Below, piece by piece: positions 44,174 through 52,434 of a stretch of 64,000 nucleotides of DNA. The position numbers were made by a program, and so were the translations under genes. Location: assembly GCA_016720425.1 (NCBI GenBank), contig JADKKQ010000003.1, positions 496,001 to 560,000 on the forward strand, given 5' to 3'. How positions within the stretch are numbered: the first letter of the stretch is position 1; every line of letters starts with the position of its first letter. The stretch comes from Betaproteobacteria bacterium. GTDB lineage: Bacteria > Pseudomonadota > Gammaproteobacteria > Burkholderiales > Casimicrobiaceae. Under the pieces are notes generated by a model that did no database searches, was not told the DNA's origin, and saw only the letters and a list, made by a program, of their open reading frames with translations.

Positions 44174-44929
44174 TCAGACGCAGCGCCCGCCGTCGACCTC
44201 GAGGCACGCGCCGGTGATGAACGCCGCCTCGTCGGACGCGAAGAACACCGCCGCGGTCGCGATGTCCGACGGCAGCGACAGGCGCCCGAGCGGAATCGAG
44301 GCGACGAACTTCGCGCGCATCGCCGGCGTGTCCTGGCCCATGAAGTCGGCGAGCATCGCCGTCTCGCCGGCCACCGGGTTGATCACGTTGACGCGGATGT
44401 TGTCGGGGGCGAGCTCGGCCGCCATCGACCGCGACGTCGTGATCGCCGCGCCCTTGCTGCCGTTGTACCAGGTGAGCCCGGGGCGCGGCCGCACGCCGGC
44501 CGTCGACGCGATGGTGATGAAGACGCCGTGCCTCTGGCGGCGAAAATGCGGGACCGCGTGCCTCGCGGTCAGGAACAGGCTCTTCACGTTGACGCGGTAG
44601 ATGCGGTCGAACTCGTCCTCGGTCACGTCCAGCATCGGCTGGTTGCGGTGCGTGGTCCCGGCGTTGTTGACGACGATGTCGAGCCCGCCGAACGCCGCCA
44701 GCGCGAAGGCGACCAGCTGCGAGACGTCGGCGTCCTTCGACACGTCGCCGGCGCAGAACTTCGCGGCGCCGCCGGCGGCGACGATCTCGCGCGCGACCCG
44801 CTCGCCGTTGGCCACCGCGATGTCGTTGACGACGACCCTGGCGCCCTCGCCGGCGAACCGCCTGGCGATGCCTTCGCCGAAGCCCGAGCCCGCCCCGGTG
44901 ACGATGGCGATCTTGCCTTCGAGTCTCAT
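44174..44929 (-). CDS. SDR family oxidoreductase
   Basis: This NAD(P)-dependent short-chain dehydrogenase of 251 residues has the nucleotide motif TGAGSGFGEGIARRF, NNAGTTHRN, a catalytic Ser in ITIASTAGV and Tyr/Lys in YNGSKG. It ends with a GACLEVDGGRCV C-terminus typical of classical SDRs such as 3-oxoacyl reductases and glucose or ribitol dehydrogenases. The substrate is unknown. A GGAG ribosome site precedes the ATG. It lies 36 bases after an aldehyde dehydrogenase gene, suggesting sequential oxidation of an alcohol to an acid. Confidence 0.9.
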   Translation of the reverse strand: MRLEGKIAIVTGAGSGFGEGIARRFAGEGARVVVNDIAVANGERVAREIVAAGGAAKFCAGDVSKDADVSQLVAFALAAFGGLDIVVNNAGTTHRNQPMLDVTEDEFDRIYRVNVKSLFLTARHAVPHFRRQRHGVFITIASTAGVRPRPGLTWYNGSKGAAITTSRSMAAELAPDNIRVNVINPVAGETAMLADFMGQDTPAMRAKFVASIPLGRLSLPSDIATAAVFFASDEAAFITGACLEVDGGRCV

Positions 44930-44965
44930 CTCCCCGCTCCTCCGTCGATCGACGCAGCGGCCGGC

Positions 44966-46435
44966 TCAGCCGTGCTGCAGCACCACGGTCTTCAGCACGC
45001 TGAAACCGTACAGCGCCTCCAGGCCCTTCTCCCGCCCGTGGCCGGACGACTTGACGCCGCCGAAGGGCAGCTCGACGCCGCCGCCGGCGCCGTAGTTGTT
45101 GACGAACACCTGGCCGCTGCGGATCGCGCGCGCCAGCCGCAGCTGCCGCCCGCCGTCCCGCGTCCAGACGCCGGCGACCAGCCCGAACTCGGTGGCGTTG
45201 GCGATGCGCACCGCGTCCGCCTCGTCGACGAAGGGCATCGCCGCGAGCACCGGCCCGAAGACCTCCTCGCAGCCCAGCCGGCAGTGGACCGGCACGTCGC
45301 GCAGCAGATGCGGTTCGACGTAATAGCCGCCCGCAGGCGCGTCGGCGGCCACCGTCCCGCGGCCGACGACGGCGATGCCGTCGCGCTCGGCATCGGCCAG
45401 GAAACCGAGCACGCGCTCGAGCTGCGAGGCGCGGATCAGCGGCCCGCAGTCGAGATCGGCCCACGCCGGCCCGACCTTCAGCGCGGCGAAGCGCCGACCC
45501 AGGCGCTCCAGCACCTCGTCGTAGCGCGACGCCTCGACCAGCAGCCGGCTGCCGGCCGAGCAGGTCTGTCCGGCGTTCTGCACGATGGCGTTGACCAGCA
45601 CCGGCAGCGCCGCATCGAGGTCGGCGTCGGCGAAGACGAGCTGCGGCCCCTTGCCGCCCAGCTCCAGCGTCACCGGACAGTGCCGCCGCGCCGCCTCGCC
45701 CGCGACCGCGGCACCGGTGGGCGGCGACCCGGTGAACGAAATGTGGTCGATGCCGCGATGCGCCGCCAGCGCCGCCCCGGCCTCGCGGCCGAGACCGGTG
45801 ACGATGTTGAGCGCGCCGTCGGGAAAGCCGACGCCGGCGGCGAGCTCGGCCAGGCGCAGCAGCGACAGGCAGGCGTCCTCGGCCGGCTTGACCACGCAGG
45901 CGTTGCCGGTCGCCAGCGCGCCGCCCACCGACCGGCCGAAGATCTGCAGCGGGTAGTTCCAGGGAATGATGTGCCCGGTCACGCCGTGCGGCTCGCGCCA
46001 GGTCAGCACCGTGTAGCCGGCCGGATAGGGAATGGTCTCGCCGTGGAACTTGTCGCTCGCCCCGCCGTAGAACTCGAAGTAGCGGGCGCAGGCCGCGGCG
46101 TCGGCGCGCGCCTGCTTCAGCGGCTTGCCGCAGTCGCGCGCCTCGAGCAGCGCGAGCTCCTCGGCATGGTCGCCGACGGCGCGCGCGAGCCGGCCGAGCA
46201 GCCGGCCCTTCTCCGCCGGCGCGAGCCGGCCCCAGGGTCCCTCGAACGCCCGCCGCGCGGCGGCGACGGCGCCGTCGACGTCCTCGGCGGTGCCGAAGGC
46301 GATGGCGGCGAACGGCCGCCCGTCGGAGGGATCGATCATCGGCAGCGTCGCGCCGGTGACCGCCGGCACCCAGCGGTTGTCGATGAAGTGCTGCGGCGGC
46401 GTCGTGACCGGCGCCCACGCGTGCTGCGCGTTCAT
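44966..46435 (-). CDS. NAD(P)-dependent aldehyde dehydrogenase
   Basis: This ALDH-superfamily enzyme of 489 residues oxidises an aldehyde to an acid. Family features are the oxyanion Asn in IIPWNYPL, the cofactor-binding FTGSPPTGAAV, the general-base Glu in LELGGKGPQ and the catalytic Cys in NAGQTCSAGSRL. It resembles betaine-aldehyde, aminobutyraldehyde or vanillin-type dehydrogenases; the exact substrate is not assignable. It sits between an ABC binding-protein gene (40 bases upstream) and an SDR gene, forming a small operon for uptake and oxidation. Confidence 0.92.
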   Translation of the reverse strand: MNAQHAWAPVTTPPQHFIDNRWVPAVTGATLPMIDPSDGRPFAAIAFGTAEDVDGAVAAARRAFEGPWGRLAPAEKGRLLGRLARAVGDHAEELALLEARDCGKPLKQARADAAACARYFEFYGGASDKFHGETIPYPAGYTVLTWREPHGVTGHIIPWNYPLQIFGRSVGGALATGNACVVKPAEDACLSLLRLAELAAGVGFPDGALNIVTGLGREAGAALAAHRGIDHISFTGSPPTGAAVAGEAARRHCPVTLELGGKGPQLVFADADLDAALPVLVNAIVQNAGQTCSAGSRLLVEASRYDEVLERLGRRFAALKVGPAWADLDCGPLIRASQLERVLGFLADAERDGIAVVGRGTVAADAPAGGYYVEPHLLRDVPVHCRLGCEEVFGPVLAAMPFVDEADAVRIANATEFGLVAGVWTRDGGRQLRLARAIRSGQVFVNNYGAGGGVELPFGGVKSSGHGREKGLEALYGFSVLKTVVLQHG

Positions 46436-46475
46436 GTCCTCGTCTCCCTCGGTGCCCGCCGTCCGGCGGCGACGG

Positions 46476-48056
46476 CTACTTCTTCGCCGCCGGCTTGAAC
46501 TGCCAGGCCAGCGTGTTCTCGTCGGTGCGCGGCACGTAGGTGATCCCGTCGCGGGCCGCCCACAGGTTGACCTGGAAGTGCAGCGGCACGACGCCGACGT
46601 CGTTGATCGCGAGCTCGGTCGCGCGCTGCAGGTAGGCCTCGCGCTTGACGTCGTCGACGGTCTGCAGCGCGTCCTCGGTGAGCGCGTCGACCTTGCTGTT
46701 CGAGTAGCGGCCGCGGTTGGCGGTGCCGTAGCCGCGGTCGCGGTTGTAGGTCATCAGCAGCGCCTTCAGCGACGACGAGGCTTCGCCGGTGCCGGTGCTC
46801 CAGCCCAGCAGCATCAGGCTGAACTTGAGGTCGGTCGCCTGGCTGAAGAACGTCGACGACGGCATGGCGACGACCTTGGTGTCGATGCCCGCGCGGGTCA
46901 GCATCTGCGCGACCGCCTGCGCGATCTTGGCGTCGTTGACGTAGCGGTTGTTGGGCGCGTGGATGGTGATGCCGAAGCCGTCCGGATAGCCGGCTTCGCG
47001 GAGCAGCTGCTTCGCGCCCTCGGGGTCGTAGGGCTCGACCTTGAGGTTCCTGCTGGCCCCGAACAGGAAGTCGGCCACCAGCTGCCCCGACGCGATCGCC
47101 TCGCCTTCCATCACCTTGTCGACGATCGCCGGCCGGTTGATCGACTTGGAGATCGCCTTGCGCACGCGCGGGTCCTTCAGCGGGTTCTTCGCCAGCGGCT
47201 TGCCCGCCTTGTCGGTGACGAACGGCGAGACGTCGCGGTCGCTGTCGAGGTGCAGGTAGATGAGCCGGTCGGCGACGGTGCGGTAGATGCCGAGCCGCTT
47301 GTCCTGCTTCAGCTTGGCCGCGTCCGACGTGGGCACGTTCTCGATCACCTGCACGTCGCCGGACAGCAGCGCCGCGACGCGCGGGGCGTCCTGCGGCAGC
47401 AGGCGCAGCGTCACCTTCTCCCACGGCGTCGGGCCGCCCCACCAGGCGTCGTTGCGCGCGAGCTCGATCCGGTCGCCCTTGGCGTAGCGGACGAGCTTGT
47501 ACGGGCCGGTGCCGTTCGCCGCCCGGCCCGAGTTGAAGTCGTCGGTCGTCGCCTTGGCTGCCGCCCGGGAGATGATCAGGATCTGCGTCATGTCGGAGGG
47601 CATCAGCGGGTACGGCAGCGCGGTCCGGAAGCGGATCGTCAGCGGATCGACGACGATCATCTCCCGGATCTGCTTGCTGTACGCGGTGAACGGCGACGGG
47701 CTGTTGGGCACCGTGGGCACGCGCTCGATCGAGGCGACGACGTCGGCCGCGGTGAAGTCGCTGCCGTCGTGGAACTTGACGCCGCGACGCAGCTTGAACT
47801 CCCAGGTGGTCGCGTCGATCGCCTTCCACTCGGTGGCGAGCCCCGGGATCAGCTGCGACTTCTCGTTGCGCATGACGAGATAGCCGAAGATGTGCGCGCC
47901 GACGTTGTTGTTCGGCGTCACGTTGTGATAGTGCGGATCGAGCGCGGTGACGTCGGTGCCCAGCCCGATGGTGAGGTTCGCGGCCGGCACGAGCGACGCG
48001 GCCGCGCCGGCCGCAACGGCCGCCAGCACGGTGACTACCTGGCGCAGCAACGACAT
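46476..48056 (-). CDS. ABC transporter substrate-binding protein (family 5, peptide/glutathione type)
   Basis: This 526-residue periplasmic receptor belongs to the SBP_bac_5 family (DppA, OppA, GsiB, NikA). A signal peptide (MSLLRQVVTVLAAVAAGAAA) is followed by GLGTDVTALDPHYHN and a typical WEFKLRRGVKFHDG segment. No permease or ATPase gene accompanies it here. A GGGGGAG ribosome site precedes the ATG. It heads a minus-strand group with an aldehyde dehydrogenase and an SDR, and is divergent, across 242 bases, from a small exported protein; the ligand is unknown. Confidence 0.92.
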   Translation of the reverse strand: MSLLRQVVTVLAAVAAGAAASLVPAANLTIGLGTDVTALDPHYHNVTPNNNVGAHIFGYLVMRNEKSQLIPGLATEWKAIDATTWEFKLRRGVKFHDGSDFTAADVVASIERVPTVPNSPSPFTAYSKQIREMIVVDPLTIRFRTALPYPLMPSDMTQILIISRAAAKATTDDFNSGRAANGTGPYKLVRYAKGDRIELARNDAWWGGPTPWEKVTLRLLPQDAPRVAALLSGDVQVIENVPTSDAAKLKQDKRLGIYRTVADRLIYLHLDSDRDVSPFVTDKAGKPLAKNPLKDPRVRKAISKSINRPAIVDKVMEGEAIASGQLVADFLFGASRNLKVEPYDPEGAKQLLREAGYPDGFGITIHAPNNRYVNDAKIAQAVAQMLTRAGIDTKVVAMPSSTFFSQATDLKFSLMLLGWSTGTGEASSSLKALLMTYNRDRGYGTANRGRYSNSKVDALTEDALQTVDDVKREAYLQRATELAINDVGVVPLHFQVNLWAARDGITYVPRTDENTLAWQFKPAAKK

Positions 48057-48298
48057 GACTCCCCCTCACCTGGCGATGGACGAATCCCGCGAGGATAGCG
48101 CAAGCCGGCGGGGCCGGACAGGCGGGCACCCGCCGCGGGCGGCAGGTCGCGGCGCCGCATCCGGTGTGTGGCGATTTGTAACGGCGTCAACCGCCGGGCG
48201 CGCCGCGGCGTTCTTTGCCGCACAGCCCGTCCGCTCGCACCGTCGCGCAGCGCACGGATTCCGGCCCGTTGCCGCCGCATCCTTCCGGGAGGTAGTCC

Positions 48299-48748
48299 AT
48301 GCCACGACCCCTTGCCACCGCCGCTGCCGCCGTCGCGCTGGCCGCCGGCATCGTCGCCGCCACCGGCGCCGCCGCATCCAATGTCGCCTGGAGCGTGTCG
48401 ATCGGCGCGCCCGGTGTCGCCGTCAACGTCGGCGCGCCCGGCCCTTGGGGCCACGGCTATCCCGGCTACCGCGGCGCCGGGTGGGTCCAGCCCTGGGTCC
48501 CGCCGGCCGTCGCGGCACCGCGGTGGCTCCCGCCCGCCTACCCGGTGACCGCGTACCCGCTGTCCGCGTATCCGGCCGTCGGGTATCCGCTGGTTCCCTA
48601 TGCAGTTCCCTATGCCGCGCCCTACGCGGCAGGCTACGCGCCGGGCTACCCCGTCGTCGTGCCGCGCGCGCTGCCGGCCCCGGTTCGCGCCTACCGCCGC
48701 GCGGTCGTCCCGGCGCCGGTGTTGCCTGCGCCGCCGCGCCGGCACTGA
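48299..48748 (+). CDS. Exported Tyr/Pro/Ala/Gly-rich protein of unknown function
   Basis: This 149-residue protein has a clear signal peptide (MPRPLATAAAAVALAAGIVA, cleavage near AAASN) and a mature part of low complexity. The middle repeats short units such as YPVTAYPLSAYPAVGYPLVP and PYAAPYAAGYAPGYP, and the C-terminus is basic and Pro-rich, ending RRH. A GGGAGG ribosome site precedes the ATG, supporting a real gene. Similar short Tyr/Pro-rich exported proteins occur in betaproteobacteria without known role. It is flanked by a divergent ABC binding protein and a convergent sugar dehydrogenase gene. Confidence 0.75.
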   Translation: MPRPLATAAAAVALAAGIVAATGAAASNVAWSVSIGAPGVAVNVGAPGPWGHGYPGYRGAGWVQPWVPPAVAAPRWLPPAYPVTAYPLSAYPAVGYPLVPYAVPYAAPYAAGYAPGYPVVVPRALPAPVRAYRRAVVPAPVLPAPPRRH

Positions 48749-48766
48749 GCCGCCGCCCCGGGTCGC

Positions 48767-49904
48767 TCAGCCGCGATAGCGGATGCGGTAGATCGCACCG
48801 GCATCGTCGTCGGACACCAGCAGCGAACCGTCCGGCGCGACCAGCACGTCGGCGGGTCGGCCCCAGGCGCGCTCGCCCCGCAGCCAGCCCTGGGCGAAGG
48901 GTTCGTAGGACAGCGCCTTGCCGGCCGCGTCGAGACGCACCAGCGTGATCCGGTAGCCGATCTTCTGGCTGCGATTCCAGGATCCGTGCTCGGCGATGAA
49001 CACCTGGTGGCGGTAGGCCGCGGGAAACTGGGTGCCGGTGTAGAAGCGCATGCCCAGCGGCGCCACGTGGGGCCCGAGCGACTGCGCCGGCGGCGTGAAC
49101 TCGGCACAGGACCGGCGCGAACCGAACTCCGGATCGGCGACGCTGCCGCCGTGGCAGAACGGAAAGCCGAAGTGCAGCCCGGGACGCGGCGCGCGGTTGA
49201 GCTCGCAGGGCGGCGAGTCGTCGCCCAGCAAGTCGCGGCCGTTGTCGGTGAACCACAGCTCGCCCGTCTGCGGGTGCCAGTCGAAGCCGACGGTGTTGCG
49301 CACGCCGCGGGCGAAGACCTCGCTGCCGCTGCCGTCGGCGTTCATGCGCAGGATCCGGGCGTAGCCGTCGTCCGTCGCGGTCGCAGACGTTGCAGGGCGC
49401 GCCGATCGGGACGTAGAGCTTGCCGTCGGGGCCGAAGGCGATGAACCGCCGCCCGTGGTGGCCGTCGCGCGGCAGCCGGTCGGTGACGATCACCGGCGCC
49501 GGCGGCTTGTCGAGGCGCCGCTCGATGTCGTCGTAGCGCAGGATCCGGTCGACGGCCGACACGTACAGCGCGCCGTCGCGAAAGGCGACGCCCGCCGGCT
49601 CGCGCAGCCCCGACGCGATCGTGAACACGCGGGTCCGTGCCGCGTCGCCGTCCGCGGCCAGCCGCACCGCGTGCACCCGGCCGTCGCGGGCCGAGCCGAC
49701 GAACAGCGTGCCGTCCTTGCCCAGCGTCATCGCCCGCGCGTTCGGCACCCGCGCGACCAGGCCGATCACGAACCCCGGCGGCAGCCGGATCTCGTCGAGC
49801 GGCAGCGCATCCTGCGCCCGCGCGGCGACGGCCAGCCAGGACCCCAGCAGCGCGCAGCCGAGGGCGAACCATCGACTGCTGCGCGCACGCACGTTGCTCG
49901 TCAC
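48767..49904 (-). pseudogene. PQQ-dependent sugar dehydrogenase-like protein, single-base frameshift
   Basis: The GTG at 49904, with a GGAGG ribosome site, opens a signal peptide (cleavage near AARAQDA) and the first half of a six-bladed glucose/sorbosone dehydrogenase (PPGFVIGLVARVPNAR, GHHGRRFIAFGPDGKLYV, GAPCNVCDRD). At about 49376 one extra G shifts the frame; the second half resumes as DDGYARILRMNADGSG and runs to the stop at 48767 with intact blocks (TDNGRDLLGDDSPPCELN, FIAEHGSWNRS). Removing the base gives a protein of about 379 residues. These enzymes oxidise sugars in the periplasm and feed electrons to quinone. Sequencing error and real inactivation are both possible. Confidence 0.85.
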
Positions 49905-50031
49905 TTTTTCCTCCGCGATCCGACCTCGCTGCGACCGCGGGACACCCGCCCGACGCGCGCACCGGAGATCACTGCCATGTTCGCATCGCCGCCGCTCCCG
50001 CGCCAGAGGGCGCCGCCGGGTCGACGGCGAA

Positions 50032-50061
50032 TTGACAGTCCGCGCGGCGCCTGCCTATCCT
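50032..50061 (+). promoter_or_regulatory. Sigma-70-type promoter upstream of argE-like gene
   Basis: A perfect -35 hexamer TTGACA (50032-50037) is followed after 18 bases by TATCCT (50056-50061), a good -10 match. Transcription would start near 50068, about 48 bases before the ATG. This is the best constitutive-type promoter noticed in the window. Confidence 0.65.
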
Positions 50062-50115
50062 GTGCCTTTGCCGATCGCCGTCCGCAGCACCTCCGGCGGC
50101 CGAAGGAATCCCGCG

Positions 50116-51327
50116 ATGAACGCTCCCGCGATCTCCAGCCGCCTCGCCCCGGCGAGCGCCTCCGACCTCGTCGCCTGGGAGATGATCCGCACGCTGATCG
50201 CCTTCGACACCACCAGCCGCGAATCCAACCTGGCGCTGATCGACTGGGTGCAGGACTGGCTCGGCAGCCAGGGAATCGAATCCACGCTCACCTTCGACGA
50301 CGACCGGCGCAAGGCCAACCTCTTCGCGACGCTGCCGGCGCAGGACGGCAATCGCGTCGACGGCGGCATCGTGCTGTCCGGCCACACCGACGTGGTCCCG
50401 GTCGACGGTCAACCGTGGAAGACGCCGCCGTTCGTGGCCACGCCGCTCGGCGACCGGGTCTACGGCCGCGGCGTCACCGACATGAAGAGCTTCAGCGCGA
50501 CCGGCCTCGCGCTGGTGCCCGAATTCCTGCGCCGCGGCCTCCGGCGGCCGCTGCACTTCGCGCTGTCCTACGACGAGGAGGTGGGCTGCATCGGCGTGCG
50601 CCGCCTGCTCGCCGACGTCGCCGCGCGCGGCGTCAAGCCGCTGGGCTGCATCGTCGGCGAGCCGACCGGCATGGAGCTCGTCGTCGCGCACAAGGGCAGG
50701 AAGAGCTGGCGCTGCCGCGTCCGCGGCCACGAGGCGCACTCGTCGCTGACGCCGCAGGGCGTCAACGCCGTGCAGATCGCCTGCGAGATCGTCGCCTTCC
50801 TCACCCAGGCGGCGCGCGCGTTCCGCGATCGCGGCGGTTTCGATCCTGCCTACGACGTCGCCTACACGACCGTCCACACCGGCGTCATCAAGGGCGGCAC
50901 GGCGCTCAACATCGTGCCGCGCGACTGCGCCTTCGACTTCGAGATCCGGCACCTCCCGTTCGACGATCCGGACGAGCTCTTTCGCCGCGTGGAGGCCTAC
51001 GCGCAGCGCTTCCTGCCCGAGATGCGCGCGGTGGCGCCGGACTGCTTCATCGAGTTCGACGCGCTGTCGACGATGCCGGGGTTCGATACCCACGGCGACA
51101 GCGAGATCGCCGCGCTGGGTCGCGACTGCAACGGCACCCACGACACCGGCAAGGTCTCGTTCGGCACCGAGGCCTCGCTGTTCGATCGGGCTTCGATCCC
51201 CACGATCATCTGCGGCCCCGGGCACATCGCCCAGGCGCACCAGCCGAACGAATGGGTGTCGCTGCAGCAGCTCGCCGCCTGCGAAGCGTTCCTGCGTCGC
51301 CTGGCCGACCGCGTCTGCGTGGCATGA
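50116..51327 (+). CDS. argE: Acetylornithine deacetylase (M20 family)
   Basis: This 403-residue zinc hydrolase of the M20/ArgE/DapE family probably removes the acetyl group from N-acetylornithine in arginine synthesis. The metal and catalytic residues are in SGHTDVVPVDG (His, Asp), YDEEVGCIG (Glu pair), GEPTGMEL (Glu) and HIAQAHQPNE (His). Activity on another acylated amino acid cannot be excluded. The ATG at 50116 follows an AAGGAA site and a strong promoter. Its stop overlaps the ATG of a 41-codon frame made from two dispersed repeats, which leads to the downstream aspartoacylase-like gene. Confidence 0.88.
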   Translation: MNAPAISSRLAPASASDLVAWEMIRTLIAFDTTSRESNLALIDWVQDWLGSQGIESTLTFDDDRRKANLFATLPAQDGNRVDGGIVLSGHTDVVPVDGQPWKTPPFVATPLGDRVYGRGVTDMKSFSATGLALVPEFLRRGLRRPLHFALSYDEEVGCIGVRRLLADVAARGVKPLGCIVGEPTGMELVVAHKGRKSWRCRVRGHEAHSSLTPQGVNAVQIACEIVAFLTQAARAFRDRGGFDPAYDVAYTTVHTGVIKGGTALNIVPRDCAFDFEIRHLPFDDPDELFRRVEAYAQRFLPEMRAVAPDCFIEFDALSTMPGFDTHGDSEIAALGRDCNGTHDTGKVSFGTEASLFDRASIPTIICGPGHIAQAHQPNEWVSLQQLAACEAFLRRLADRVCVA

Positions 51328-51388
51328 GCGCGACGGGCCGCCCCGAGGGCGAATACCGGAGTGCGCAGCACGAAGGTAGTTCATTGAG
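51326..51388 (+). repeat. Dispersed start-site repeat, copy B
   Basis: This copy, closest to consensus, contains ACGGGCCGCCCCGAG, GGCGAATACCGGAGTG and GCGCAGCACGAAGG. It begins at the argE stop codon. Copy C follows in tandem with a period of 62 bases. In the frame starting ATG at 51324 it encodes GRPEGEYRSAQHEG, nearly the same peptide as copy A. Confidence 0.9.
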
Positions 51389-51451
51389 GCACCGACGGGC
51401 CGCTTCAGGGGCGAATGCCGGGGTGCGGAGCACGGAGGCAGCCCGGTGAGC
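51389..51451 (+). repeat. Dispersed start-site repeat, copy C
   Basis: This diverged tandem copy (ACGGGCCGCTTCAGGGGCGA, then GGGTGCGGAGCACGGAGG) ends with the GTGAGC that starts the downstream gene at 51446. The GGAGG within it is the apparent ribosome binding site. Together with copy B it forms a 41-codon frame (51324-51449) overlapping the gene on each side. Confidence 0.85.
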
Positions 51452-52426
51452 GCCAGGGCCCGCGGCAGCGGCGGAACGATGTCGGCGCCGCCGATCGACG
51501 TCCCGTTTCCGGATCTCTCGCGCTGGGCCGACGGCGGCACCGGCATCCCCTACGTGCACACGCTGGAGAGCCCGACCCGCGGCCCGCACGTGTTGCTGCA
51601 GGCGCTGACGCACGGCAACGAGGTCTGCGGCGCGATCGCCCTCGACTGGCTGCTGGGGTCGGGCTTCCGCCCGGAGCGGGGGACGCTGTCGGTCGCGTTC
51701 GCCAACGTCGCCGCCTACGAGAGCTTCGACCCCGCGAACCCCTACGCGTCGCGCTGCGTCGACGAGGACTTCAACCGGCTGTGGACGACCGAGGTGCTCG
51801 ACGGCGAGCGGCAGACGCGCGACCTCGAACGCGCACGCGCGCTGCGCCCGCTCTACGAGCGCATCGACTTCCTGCTCGACCTGCACTCGATGACCGACCC
51901 CTGCCCGCCGCTGGCCCTGGCCGGCCGGCAGCGCAAGGGGCTCGAGCTGGCGCTCGCCCTGGGCCTCCCCGAACACGTGGTGATCGACGCCGGGCACAGC
52001 GCCGGCCGCCGCCTGCGCGACTACGCCTTCTTCGACGAGCCCGACGATCCGCGCGTCGCGCTGCTGATCGAATGCGGCCAGCACTGGGAACGCGCGTCGC
52101 CCGCGGTCGCGCGCCAATCGGTGCTGCGCCTGCTGCGCCACTTCGGCATGGCCGACGCCGACTTCCTCGCCCGCCACCTCGACCCCGCGCCGCGCCCGCC
52201 GCAGCGCGTGATCGAGGTCACCGCGGCGGTCACCATCGCCAGCGACGACTTCGCCTTCGCGCTGCCCGTCCACGGCCTGGCGGTGATTCCGCGCGCGGGC
52301 ACGGTGCTCGCGCACGACGGCGACGTCCCGGTGCTGGCGCCCTACGACGACTGCGTGCTGATCATGCCGACCCGCCGGCCGAAGGCGGGCGAGACGGCGG
52401 TTCGGCTCGGGCGCTTCCTCGACTGA
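51446..52426 (+). CDS. Succinylglutamate desuccinylase/aspartoacylase family protein
   Basis: This zinc-dependent M14-type amidohydrolase of 326 residues has the metal-binding HGNEVCGAI motif (His, Glu), the third ligand in LLDLHSMTDPC, and IECGQHWE with the catalytic Glu. The family cleaves N-acyl amino acids such as N-succinylglutamate or N-acetylaspartate. The C-terminal third forms a beta-domain ending AVRLGRFLD. The GTG at 51446 lies at the end of repeat copy C, with GGAGG upstream; an ATG at 51479 is the alternative and would remove the repeat-derived start. It follows argE and may act on a related acylated amino acid. Confidence 0.87.
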   Translation: MSARARGSGGTMSAPPIDVPFPDLSRWADGGTGIPYVHTLESPTRGPHVLLQALTHGNEVCGAIALDWLLGSGFRPERGTLSVAFANVAAYESFDPANPYASRCVDEDFNRLWTTEVLDGERQTRDLERARALRPLYERIDFLLDLHSMTDPCPPLALAGRQRKGLELALALGLPEHVVIDAGHSAGRRLRDYAFFDEPDDPRVALLIECGQHWERASPAVARQSVLRLLRHFGMADADFLARHLDPAPRPPQRVIEVTAAVTIASDDFAFALPVHGLAVIPRAGTVLAHDGDVPVLAPYDDCVLIMPTRRPKAGETAVRLGRFLD

Positions 52427-52434
52427 CGCCCGCG

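Noticed and set aside
51324..51449. A 41-codon frame considered as an ordinary gene
   Set aside because: It consists entirely of two dispersed repeat copies; it is reported as a repeat-encoded bridging frame rather than as a functional protein.
51326..51451. Tandem repeats considered as a CRISPR or VNTR array
   Set aside because: Only two adjacent copies with no spacers; two more copies lie singly elsewhere at other gene starts.
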